Shown: piece by piece, positions 1-5,852 of the stretch | How the letters are laid out: every line of letters starts with the position of its first letter | How positions within the stretch are numbered: the first letter of the stretch is position 1 | Source: Clostridiaceae bacterium | Lineage (GTDB): Bacteria > Bacillota > Clostridia > Oscillospirales > Acutalibacteraceae | Direction: 5' to 3' | Assembly (NCBI GenBank): GCA_016292705.1 | Contig: JAEDHZ010000023.1 | Coordinates: 1 to 12,830 of the forward strand | Length of the DNA: 12,830 bases | The notes under the pieces: generated by a model | Database searches by the model: none | Seen by the model: the letters and a program-made list of their open reading frames with translations, nothing else | What the model was told of the DNA's origin: nothing | Translations under genes and position numbers: made by a program

Positions 1-15
1 CTTTTTGTTTTTTGC

Positions 16-21
16 TATAAT
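16..21 (+). promoter_or_regulatory. Probable -10 box of the oxidoreductase gene
   Basis: TATAAT matches the vegetative -10 consensus exactly and lies 30 bases before the start codon, ahead of a ribosome site (AAGGGG at 39-44). The matching -35 box would fall outside the window, so the promoter is only half seen. Confidence 0.5.
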
Positions 22-51
22 CGGTACAAAATCAATTCAAGGGGAAACAAT

Positions 52-1362
52 ATGAAAATCATTATTACAGGCGCAGGTCACGGCGGTCTTGCCGCCGCAA
101 TCGGTCTTTCAAAAAGCGGACATGATGTCACAGTGCTTGAGAAAAGGCAGCGTGAACAACTTGGTCACGATTGGGAGGACAGATTCACTTTTCCGATTCT
201 TATGAGGATTACGGGAAAAAACAAGTTGCCGGAAAACAGCTGGCGTTTTCGGGGAGATTGCGCCTTTATATCTCCGGATTATAAAACAAAGGTAGTGGTA
301 AACTACACAGAGGAGAACCGACAAAAAATTATGTGGCGCAAGCCGGTCATTGAAATGCTGCTTTCTTCCGCTGAGGAAAACTCAGTGACATTCTGCTTTG
401 AAAAGGAGGTTCAGGCTCCGATTGTTTCGGGCAACAAGGTTATCGGTGTAAAAACGCCCTCGGAAGAGCTCCTTGCCGATCTTGTCATTGATTCCGCAGG
501 TGTTTTTTCTCCTGTCAGAACAAATCTGCCCGATAAATTCGGAATTGAAAGGTATCCCGCCAGAGGCGATGTCTTTTTTGCACGGAGAACTTATTACAAC
601 ATAATTGATGGTGCACCAAAAAAGGAAGAGCCGTTTGAAGTTTATCTTTGCCACAACCGTGAGCAAGGACTTTCATGGTGCTGCACAAACGAGGACAGCG
701 TTGACATTCTTCTCGGCCGCATTGATCCGATGAGCGAGGAAAAAATTGCTGAACTCACAAGGCTTTTCAAAAGCAGTCATCCGTATATCGGAGAAAAAAT
801 TCTTCACGGCTCAACGGATGCAGTAATACCGGTCAGACGTCCGCTTTCCCTCATGGTGGCAGACGGTTATGCCGCAGTCGGTGACAGCGCTTTCATGACG
901 ACACCGATGAACGGAATGGGAATTGATCTGTCCTTGCTTGCGGGTGAGTTGCTTGCAAAAACAATCAACAAAAACGGCAATGCGAACATTGAAACGCTTT
1001 GGGAATACAATCGAACCTTCCACAAGCTTTACGGAGCTGAAACAGCAAAAAACGAAGGGCTTAAAAACTCTTTGCTTGAGCTTGAGGGAGCAGGAGTTGA
1101 TTTCCTTTTTGAAAGTGCAGTGATTCAGGCTTCAGACCTTGCCGGAGCCGGAAGAAACACCTCAATTTCTGCTTTACTTGGAAAATTTGTCCGGGGAATG
1201 AAAAAGCCTGATTACTTTTTTGCTATTCTCAAAGGTATTATGAAAGGTTCAAAGGTTTCCGCAACGCTCAGAAGAGCACCTGAAAAATATGACAGAGATT
1301 CAATTGACAAATGGCAACAAAGCATTTTGAAAAATGTTGTCAAGGTAACAAGGAAACAATAA
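52..1362 (+). CDS. FAD-dependent oxidoreductase (PHBH / geranylgeranyl-reductase-like fold)
   Basis: The 436-residue protein opens with a Rossmann dinucleotide-binding motif, GAGHGG at residues 7-12, followed by an acidic residue (E30) at the end of the second beta strand, as expected for binding the ribose of FAD. A DSAG motif at 147-150 and GDSAFMTTPMNGMG (277-290) match the second FAD-contacting motif of the group A flavoprotein monooxygenase / geranylgeranyl reductase superfamily. The C-terminal 130 residues match nothing I recognise. The protein is probably cytosolic or membrane-peripheral, and no transmembrane segment is obvious. The substrate cannot be told from sequence; hydroxylation and double-bond reduction are both possible. 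The start is fixed by AAGGGG eight bases upstream. The gene is a single plus-strand unit, convergent with the small gene at 1424-1555, and no U-rich terminator of its own was found. Confidence 0.8.
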   Translation: MKIIITGAGHGGLAAAIGLSKSGHDVTVLEKRQREQLGHDWEDRFTFPILMRITGKNKLPENSWRFRGDCAFISPDYKTKVVVNYTEENRQKIMWRKPVIEMLLSSAEENSVTFCFEKEVQAPIVSGNKVIGVKTPSEELLADLVIDSAGVFSPVRTNLPDKFGIERYPARGDVFFARRTYYNIIDGAPKKEEPFEVYLCHNREQGLSWCCTNEDSVDILLGRIDPMSEEKIAELTRLFKSSHPYIGEKILHGSTDAVIPVRRPLSLMVADGYAAVGDSAFMTTPMNGMGIDLSLLAGELLAKTINKNGNANIETLWEYNRTFHKLYGAETAKNEGLKNSLLELEGAGVDFLFESAVIQASDLAGAGRNTSISALLGKFVRGMKKPDYFFAILKGIMKGSKVSATLRRAPEKYDRDSIDKWQQSILKNVVKVTRKQ

Positions 1363-1392
1363 AAATATGCGGACGCCTCAAAAGACGCCCGC
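1361..1392 (-). terminator. Terminator of the Gln/Asn-rich small gene
   Basis: Read on the minus strand, GCGGGCGTCT pairs with AGGCGTCCGC (1369-1392). All ten positions pair if two G-U wobbles are allowed, around a four-base loop, and the complement of 1361-1368 gives a T-rich tail. On the plus strand the same bases make two mismatches and no U tract follows, so the hairpin serves the minus strand. Confidence 0.7.
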
Positions 1393-1423
1393 AATACTGC
1401 TGTGAAAACTAACGCCGAAACAA

Positions 1424-1555
1424 TCAGAACTGATTCTGTTCGTTCTGCTGCTGGCGATTCTGCTGCTGCTCATTTTTCTGCTGAGCGTTCTGCTGCTGAG
1501 CATTCTGCCGTTCGTTCTGCTGCTGACGGTTATTCTGCTTATTCTGCTTAGCCAT
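1424..1555 (-). CDS. Gln/Asn-rich small protein, candidate spore protein
   Basis: This is a 43-codon gene starting MAKQNKQNNR and ending QNEQNQF, then TGA. Of 43 residues, 19 are Gln and 10 Asn, the rest mainly Lys, Arg, Glu and Ala. There is no hydrophobic segment and the only aromatic residue is the final Phe. The heptad NRQQQNE occurs twice (residues 9-15 and 33-39). AAGGAG (1564-1569) lies eight bases before the ATG, a terminator follows, and a sigma-G/sigma-F-like promoter precedes it (1603-1631), so it is a complete transcription unit. The composition recalls gamma-type small acid-soluble spore proteins (SspE), which are also short and Gln/Asn-rich, but the EFASET-type protease site is absent. 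A spore coat or core role is inferred from composition and promoter only. I did not recognise a named family. Confidence 0.75.
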   Translation of the reverse strand: MAKQNKQNNRQQQNERQNAQQQNAQQKNEQQQNRQQQNEQNQF

Positions 1556-1581
1556 ACTTTTTTCTCCTTGTTCGGTTTATC

Positions 1582-1596
1582 GGGAAAAACTTTCCC
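1582..1596 (-). other. 5'-terminal mRNA hairpin of the Gln/Asn-rich gene
   Basis: GGGAAA and TTTCCC form a perfect six-base stem with a three-base loop. The hairpin begins where the transcript from the promoter at 1603-1631 is predicted to start, so the mRNA would open with a stem-loop, a feature known to protect 5' ends from decay. The structure is seen; its role is inferred. Confidence 0.4.
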
Positions 1597-1602
1597 ATGT
1601 TA

Positions 1603-1631
1603 AAGTATGTGCAGTTCGTTTTCGATCATTC
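1603..1631 (-). promoter_or_regulatory. Sigma-G/sigma-F-like promoter of the Gln/Asn-rich gene
   Basis: On the minus strand GAATG (1627-1631) and CATACTT (1603-1609) are 17 bases apart. This resembles forespore promoters (GNATR, 17-18 bases, CATNNTA), differing at the last -10 position. No TTGACA/TATAAT pair is visible at the right distance. The predicted start is near 1596, about 40 bases before the ATG. Confidence 0.45.
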
Positions 1632-1662
1632 TCTTTCAAAGCCATGTATAATCTGTAAATTT

Positions 1663-1720
1663 GAACAAAAAAGTCATGACTCACAAGTCGCATATCAGTG
1701 CGATGTGAAAGTCATGACTT
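1663..1720 (-). terminator. Long hairpin terminator of the hydrophobic mini-gene
   Basis: Bases 1671-1720 form a long interrupted hairpin: an 11-base outer stem (AAGTCATGACT with AGTCATGACTT), then four and five further pairs separated by two-base bulges, with a loop of about six bases. On the minus strand it runs into a T tract (complement of 1667-1672), giving an intrinsic terminator. The outer arm is itself a palindrome (AGTCATGACT), and the plus strand also gives a U-rich tail (TTAATATTTT), so it may act in both directions. Confidence 0.7.
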
Positions 1721-1783
1721 AATATTTTGTGTACAATTCTTATTCTGAAACAAATTCAGACTCTCCAAATGCGCTACATCAAA

Positions 1784-1861
1784 TTAAAGCATCATAAGAA
1801 AATGAGCTAAGAGGATAAAAAGATCAGAAAGACAATCCATAAGAGCGATAATACTATCCAT
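1784..1861 (-). CDS. 25-residue hydrophobic peptide, type I toxin-like
   Basis: The peptide begins MDSIIALMDCLSD and ends LLAHFLMML. It is dominated by Leu, Ile, Met and Phe, with three Asp in the first half, one His and no Lys or Arg, so it could form one short membrane helix. The unit is complete: promoter TTGACA-N17-TATAGT at 1931-1959, AAAGGAGG (1870-1877) eight bases before the ATG, a TAA stop and a strong hairpin terminator at 1671-1720, predicting an RNA of about 260 bases. Seven bases at the predicted 5' end (CCATAGT, 1920-1926) are complementary to ACTATGG over the start codon (1858-1864), as in type I toxin mRNAs kept inactive by end pairing. No antisense RNA promoter was identified, so toxin function is inference. 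It could instead be a regulatory peptide or an expressed small RNA. Confidence 0.6.
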   Translation of the reverse strand: MDSIIALMDCLSDLFILLAHFLMML

Positions 1862-1930
1862 AGTTATAGCCTCCTTTGACATGGGTTAAATGCCAAGATA
1901 AAAACACAGAACAACCTTGACTATGGCTAT

Positions 1931-1959
1931 ACTATATCACCTTGTTCACACATTGTCAA
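1931..1959 (-). promoter_or_regulatory. Vegetative promoter of the hydrophobic mini-gene
   Basis: On the minus strand TTGACA (1954-1959) is followed after exactly 17 bases by TATAGT (1931-1936), a near-perfect sigma-A promoter. It predicts a start near 1924 and a 5' leader of about 62 bases. It points at the mini-gene and at nothing else before the terminator. Confidence 0.75.
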
Positions 1960-2065
1960 TATTTGCTAAACAAACAGATATTAAAATTTATTACTTTGTC
2001 ATAGCATTTAATAGAGATTTTTTCAACGGTTTTCTTTGAATGTGTTGAATACTGTACAACTTTAT

Positions 2066-2404
2066 TCAACAGTATATTCTTTTGCAGCCATAGCTTTTTG
2101 CCGTTTCCTCGCCTTTTTGGATGAGGGCTTTTTTGATCTCCTCACGGTTGTTGCCGTCCTTAATCTTTCCGCCGCAGAACAGTGCAACAGGAAACTTGTC
2201 CGTTATTCCGTCAACAATTGAAACGCTCATAAGCCCGCAAAGCTTGCCGTCAGCAAAGCAGAGAAAAACGCTGTAGCCTGTCTGCGCAAGAACCTCATCA
2301 AAACGGTCGCAAAGCGCAAGGTCAAAAACCGGCTTTTTTTCAAACACAAGGTCAAGAATTGCGTAAAGGTCCGTCCTGCAGGCTTTTCTTACTTCAATTT
2401 TCAT
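2066..2404 (-). CDS. Short GNAT-like acetyltransferase, possibly degenerate
   Basis: The 112-residue product resembles the first three quarters of a GNAT N-acetyltransferase: MKIEVRKACRTDLYAILDL (strand 1 and helix 1), YSVFLCFADGKLCGLMS (strands 2-3), and a helix ending EETAKSYGCKRIYC like the helix 3-strand 5 junction. The acetyl-CoA signature (R/Q-x-x-G-x-G/A) is not recognisable around residues 80-95, where GGKIKDGNNREE stands instead. The protein stops where the final FYEKLGF-type strands should begin, so it is about 30 residues short for the family. The ATG at 2404 is preferred because GGGAGG (2411-2416) lies six bases upstream; a GTG two codons earlier is too close to it. It is divergent from the YmxH gene. 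It may be a truncated relic or a minimal variant, and catalysis is doubtful. Confidence 0.5.
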   Translation of the reverse strand: MKIEVRKACRTDLYAILDLVFEKKPVFDLALCDRFDEVLAQTGYSVFLCFADGKLCGLMSVSIVDGITDKFPVALFCGGKIKDGNNREEIKKALIQKGEETAKSYGCKRIYC

Positions 2405-2444
2405 TGTCACCCTCCCGAATTACCGCACGAAGTGCTCTTTGGAA

Positions 2445-2471
2445 ATATATATGAAAGCCTTTGCATAAAAA
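2445..2471 (+). promoter_or_regulatory. Weak sporulation-type promoter candidate for the YmxH gene
   Basis: ATATA (2445-2449), 14 bases, then CATAAAAA (2464-2471) loosely resembles a sigma-E promoter (ATATT, 13-15 bases, CATACANT). The region is AT-rich, so chance similarity is likely, and no convincing sigma-A promoter was found in the 2411-2505 gap. Confidence 0.2.
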
Positions 2472-2505
2472 TGAACTGAAGTACGCCGTAATTGAGGTGA
2501 TTTTT

Positions 2506-2820
2506 ATGGACTGCTGCTCAATAACAGAGCTGAGGAACAAGGAAGTAATAAACGCAAAAAGCGGCTGTCGAATAGGCTTTGTTTCCGATGTTGAAATCAA
2601 CACCTGCGACGGGAGATTGGTTTCAATCATTGTCTGGGGAAAGTGCCGCTGCTTCGGTCTTTTCGGAAAAGATGAGGATATCCGCATTTGTTGGAACGAC
2701 ATTCAGGTCATAGGTGATGACACAATTCTTGTTTGTGCCGATATTCCGCAAAGGGCCTGCCGATCGCCCAAGAGACAGACAGGAAAGGGTAATCTTTTTG
2801 AAAACCTTTTCCGGTATTAA
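2506..2820 (+). CDS. YlmC/YmxH family PRC-barrel sporulation protein
   Basis: The 104-residue protein matches the YlmC/YmxH pattern through most of its length: ITELRNKEVINAKSGCRIGF near the N-terminus, VSDVEINTCDGRLVSIIV, CRCFGLFGKDEDIRICW, and VIGDDTILV near residue 74. This is the small PRC-barrel domain common in spore-formers, typically 80-100 residues and of unknown molecular role. A tail rich in basic residues (PQRACRSPKRQTGKGNLF, from residue 81) extends past the usual end. It has five Cys in the N-terminal half. The ATG at 2506 is chosen because GAGGTG lies six bases upstream and the homology starts there; an upstream in-frame TTG at 2461 has no ribosome site. The gene stands alone, divergent from the GNAT-like gene and convergent with the ATPase gene. 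Confidence 0.85.
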   Translation: MDCCSITELRNKEVINAKSGCRIGFVSDVEINTCDGRLVSIIVWGKCRCFGLFGKDEDIRICWNDIQVIGDDTILVCADIPQRACRSPKRQTGKGNLFENLFRY

Positions 2821-2824
2821 GTGA

Positions 2825-2858
2825 CCGCTGATTGTTTGAGTTACCAGATAATCAGCGG
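2825..2858 (+). terminator. Hairpin after the YmxH gene
   Basis: CCGCTGATT and AATCAGCGG form a perfect nine-base stem with a 16-base loop, starting five bases after the stop codon. The following bases (AGAATTAAAGTTT) are only weakly U-rich, so this is a modest terminator for the plus-strand gene. Confidence 0.5.
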
Positions 2859-2861
2859 AGA

Positions 2862-2903
2862 ATTAAAGTTTACGCCTGCCGTTGTCAATAGCGGCAGGCG
2901 TAA
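2862..2903 (-). terminator. Terminator of the P-type ATPase gene
   Basis: TTACGCCTGCCG (2870-2881) and CGGCAGGCGTAA (2892-2903) form a perfect 12-base stem around a 10-base loop. On the minus strand, the direction of the ATPase gene ending at 2921, the stem is followed by ACTTTAATT. It lies 18 bases past the stop codon and may also stop plus-strand transcripts. Confidence 0.7.
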
Positions 2904-2920
2904 GGATTATATTATTGATA

Positions 2921-5599
2921 TTACTTGCTTTTTGCAATCTTTCTCTGGACTGCCTTAACAATCTCAACAATCGGGATGATGAGGAAAGCGAGCAAGAGGG
3001 AGATAAGATATGCCTTTGTGTCAAGATGAGCAAAGCCGAAGAGATTTGAAAGGAAGTCAACTTCAACAACGGCAGTGGTAAGAAGCAGCGATGCAGCCAT
3101 TGCAAGATACAAAGCAACATTGTGGCTTCCGGTGAAGAGAAGCTTAACGGATGAACCGCGCTGCGAGCGCATGTTGAACGAATGGAAAATTTCGCACATG
3201 GACATAGTGAAGAATGCCATTGTCATTCCCTCGGAGCTGTCCTGAATATTCCTGAAAACAAGCTTTCCGGTTTCAAGGAACTCGCCGGTATAGAAAGCGA
3301 CAACCGTCAGCAAAGTGACAAGAAAACCCTGATAGAAGCAGTCGATGCCGAGTCCGCCGGCAAAAATTCCGTCGTTCTTCAGGCGGGGCTTTCTGTTCAT
3401 GATGTCCCTTTCCGGCTTTTCAAGTCCGAGCGCAAGGGCCGGGAAGCAGTCGGTAACAAGGTTGATGAAAAGAAGGTGCGGTGCCTGGAGAATTGTGAAG
3501 TTCATCACGGACGCAAAGAAAACGGAGAGAACCTCGGAAAGGTTTGAACCGAGCAGGAACTGGATTGCTTTCCTGATGTTGTCATAGATTCTTCTGCCCT
3601 CGCCGACAGCGGAAACAATTGTTGCAAAGTTGTCATCGGCAAGAACCATGTCTGCAACATTTTTGGTAACATCCGTTCCGGTGATACCCATTCCGACTCC
3701 GATGTCTGCGCTCTTGATTGACGGAGCATCGTTAACACCGTCACCGGTCATTGCGGTAACATAGCCGAGTGAACGCCATGCGTTGACTATTCTTGTTTTA
3801 TGCTCCGGCTGAACACGGGCATAAACATGAATTTTCTGAACAACTTCCTTGAACTCATCATCGGAATACTTATCGATATCAGCACCCATCATTGCCTGGC
3901 TGTCATCGGAAAGGATACCAAGCTCCCTTGCAATTGCCTTTGCGGTATTGATGTGGTCACCGGTGATCATTACGGGAGTGATTCCGGCGTTTCTGCATTC
4001 CTCAATGGAAGCTTTGACCTCCGGACGAACCGGGTCGATCATTCCGGTGAGGCCGATAAAAATCATCTCGTTTTCAAGCTTTTCGCTTGAATATTCAGAC
4101 GGTTCGGTTTCATAGGTTTTATATGCAACGGCAAAAACACGCAGAGCCTTGTTGCCCATTCTCGTGTTCTCCTCCATAATCGTTTTGCGAACGGAATCGG
4201 TAAGAGGAGCTTTGTTGCCGTTTTCAAGGTAGAAGCTGCACTTTTTCAGAATTTCATCAGGTGCGCCCTTGGTATACTGAACAAACTGTCCGTCCTTTTT
4301 GTGAACGGTGGACATCATCTTTCGTCCGGAATCAAACGGAACTTCGCCGGTGCGCGGTTCGCTCTTGACAAGCTCGTCCTTTTCAAGTCCGAGCGTTTTT
4401 GCGTAATTGATGAGCGCAACCTCATCCGGTTCGCCGGTGCTCTTTCCGTCAGCTTCAACCTCGGCATTGGTGCAAAGAGCCATCGCCGTTGCAAGCGTTT
4501 TTTCATCGCCAGCATAGTGGTCAACAACGGTCATGACATTCTGGGTGAGAGTTCCGGTCTTATCCGAGCAGATAATCTGAGTACAGCCGAGCGTTTCAAC
4601 CGCAGTCATCTTACGGATAATTGCATTTTTCTTGGACATGTTGGTAACGCCGATTGCAAGAACAATTGTCATAACGGCAACAAGTCCTTCGGGGATAGCC
4701 GCAACGGCAAGCGCAATTGCCGTGATGAACGAGCTGAGCGCAACATCAATGAACGGCGGCTTATCGGCAACAAGGAAGAATTTTGTGATAAGGTCAAAAG
4801 CAAAGATGAAGATGCAGACGCCGATAACGATTTTCGTCAGCACCTTTGAAAGCTGCTCAAGCTTGATTTCAAGCGGAGTTTTGCCTTCCTCGGCAAGGGA
4901 AATGGCGGAGGCAATTTTGCCCATTTCGGTATCCATTCCGGTTGCGGTAACAACAGCTTTTCCTCGTCCGTAAACAAGTGTAGAGCCCATGTATGCCATG
5001 TTTTTGCGGTCACCGAGAGGAATGTCATTGTCGCCGCTTCTCATGAGTGCTTTGACAAGCTTTGTTACGGGGACGGACTCACCGGTGAGGGCAGCTTCCT
5101 CAATCTTCATGCTTGCGCATTCAATTATGCGGCAGTCGGCAGGGATTGCATCGCCCGCATCAAGGACAATGACATCACCGACAACAAGGTCTTCACTCCT
5201 GACGGAAACAACTTTTCCGTCACGCAGGGTTTTTGTTGTTGCGGCAGACATTTCCTGAAGTGCTTCAATCGCCTTTTCCGCCTTGCTTTCCTGAACAACG
5301 CCAAGAACGGCGTTAACAATAACAACAAAGAGAATGATGAGCGAATCGGTCGGAACGGAAAGTCCGTTTTCGATGAAATCCGTCACAGCGGAAACAGCCG
5401 CCGCAACAAGAAGGATGATTATCATCGGGTCCTTCATCTGGTCGAAAAAGCGCTTCAGAAGCGAGTCCTTTTTCGCTTCGGCAAGCTTGTTTTTTCCGTT
5501 TTGTTCAAGGCGCTTTCCGGCTTCTTCGGAAGTCAGACCGTCTTTTGAGGTTTTGAGTTCCTGAAGAACATCATCAACCTGGCTTAAACAGTAATTCAT
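2921..5599 (-). CDS. P2-type cation-transporting ATPase, probable Mn2+/Ca2+ exporter
   Basis: This 892-residue protein is a complete P-type ATPase. Counting from the chosen start it has the actuator motif TGES (172-175), M4 PEGL (303-306), the phosphorylated aspartate in SDKTGTLT (D346), nucleotide-binding KGAPDE (444-449), hinge GDGVND (619-624), M5 GSNLSEV, M6 NLVTDCFPALALG (713-725), and further membrane segments to the end. The ion residues of Ca2+ pumps are kept: E304 (M4), N686 and E689 (M5), N713, T716 and D717 (M6). Sequence alone says Ca2+-type (SERCA/PMR1 class), and PMR1 members also move Mn2+. A manganese riboswitch in the leader argues for Mn2+ export. The start is the ATG at 5599, because AAAGGA lies seven bases upstream and the earlier TTG at 5617 overlaps that site. 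Family membership is certain; ion choice is inferred. Confidence 0.93.
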   Translation of the reverse strand: MNYCLSQVDDVLQELKTSKDGLTSEEAGKRLEQNGKNKLAEAKKDSLLKRFFDQMKDPMIIILLVAAAVSAVTDFIENGLSVPTDSLIILFVVIVNAVLGVVQESKAEKAIEALQEMSAATTKTLRDGKVVSVRSEDLVVGDVIVLDAGDAIPADCRIIECASMKIEEAALTGESVPVTKLVKALMRSGDNDIPLGDRKNMAYMGSTLVYGRGKAVVTATGMDTEMGKIASAISLAEEGKTPLEIKLEQLSKVLTKIVIGVCIFIFAFDLITKFFLVADKPPFIDVALSSFITAIALAVAAIPEGLVAVMTIVLAIGVTNMSKKNAIIRKMTAVETLGCTQIICSDKTGTLTQNVMTVVDHYAGDEKTLATAMALCTNAEVEADGKSTGEPDEVALINYAKTLGLEKDELVKSEPRTGEVPFDSGRKMMSTVHKKDGQFVQYTKGAPDEILKKCSFYLENGNKAPLTDSVRKTIMEENTRMGNKALRVFAVAYKTYETEPSEYSSEKLENEMIFIGLTGMIDPVRPEVKASIEECRNAGITPVMITGDHINTAKAIARELGILSDDSQAMMGADIDKYSDDEFKEVVQKIHVYARVQPEHKTRIVNAWRSLGYVTAMTGDGVNDAPSIKSADIGVGMGITGTDVTKNVADMVLADDNFATIVSAVGEGRRIYDNIRKAIQFLLGSNLSEVLSVFFASVMNFTILQAPHLLFINLVTDCFPALALGLEKPERDIMNRKPRLKNDGIFAGGLGIDCFYQGFLVTLLTVVAFYTGEFLETGKLVFRNIQDSSEGMTMAFFTMSMCEIFHSFNMRSQRGSSVKLLFTGSHNVALYLAMAASLLLTTAVVEVDFLSNLFGFAHLDTKAYLISLLLAFLIIPIVEIVKAVQRKIAKSK

Positions 5600-5654
5600 A
5601 ATTCTTTCCTTTCTCAAGTAACTATCTGATTACCTGATTTTTATGTATATATGC

Positions 5655-5711
5655 AAAAAACCTTTAGCAAAACATAGCCTGAATCAAAAGTCCGGTATGT
5701 TCTGTTAAAGG
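5655..5711 (-). terminator. Riboswitch expression-platform terminator
   Basis: On the minus strand CCTTTAACAGAACATA (5696-5711) pairs with TATGTTTTGCTAAAGG (5661-5676) with one mismatch and one wobble, followed by TTTTTT (5655-5660). Its first bases, CCTTTAA, are also the 3' strand of aptamer helix P1, so aptamer folding and terminator folding exclude each other. Ligand binding would therefore turn expression on. Confidence 0.85.
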
Positions 5712-5804
5712 TCTTGTTACCGAAAAACACGGTCTGCAAACCGGTCTTTTGAAATCCAAAAGACGAGATGTCGATTTGCAGCGATGAACTACTCCCCTTT
5801 AAAG
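5704..5804 (-). promoter_or_regulatory. yybP-ykoY (manganese) riboswitch aptamer
   Basis: The minus strand carries the family hallmarks: TTAAAGGGGAGTAG at the 5' side and AACAAGACCTTTAA at the 3' side, closing a seven-base P1 (TTAAAGG 5796-5802 with CCTTTAA 5705-5711). Inside are CTGCAAA/TTTGCAG (5775-5781 with 5734-5740), a variable arm GTCTTTTG/CAAAAGAC (5757-5764 with 5744-5751) and a small ACCG/CGGT hairpin, giving the known two-arm architecture. The family is established as a Mn2+ sensor controlling Mn2+ exporters, including P-type ATPases. Gene order (promoter, aptamer, terminator, ATPase) fits. Confidence 0.88.
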
Positions 5805-5823
5805 TGAGCTTACTGTCAAGGGT

Positions 5824-5852
5824 ATGTTATCACAAAAGGAAGCATTTGTCAA
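5824..5852 (-). promoter_or_regulatory. Promoter of the riboswitch-ATPase unit
   Basis: TTGACA (5847-5852) and TAACAT (5824-5829) are exactly 17 bases apart on the minus strand, predicting a start near 5817, just ahead of the aptamer. The -35 box overlaps the TGA stop of the MATE gene (5849-5851). Confidence 0.8.

Noticed and set aside
1427..1550. Dense CTG/CAG triplets looking like a simple-sequence repeat
   Set aside because: The triplets are in frame with a start, SD, stop and terminator on the minus strand, and are varied by interspersed codons. They are explained by a Gln-rich coding region.
1876..1904. Plus-strand TTGACA-N17-TAAAAA as an antisense RNA promoter for the mini-gene
   Set aside because: The -10 is poor and the transcript would start near 1911 and run away from the ORF, overlapping only about 13 bases of the mini-gene mRNA. 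The TTGACA also overlaps the complement of the SD region.
2044..2079. Inverted repeats (GTTGAAT/ATTCAAC and GAATACTGT/ACAGTATATTC) as the GNAT gene terminator
   Set aside because: They overlap each other and the end of the coding region, need a bulge, and have no U tract on the minus strand.
2463..2492. GCATA at 2463 as a sigma-F/sigma-G -35 box for the YmxH gene
   Set aside because: No acceptable CATNNTA-type -10 lies 16-18 bases downstream.
4301..4849. Long plus-strand open frame of 182 codons
   Set aside because: It lies wholly inside the P-type ATPase gene on the opposite strand, has no family resemblance, and is explained by the codon use of the real gene.
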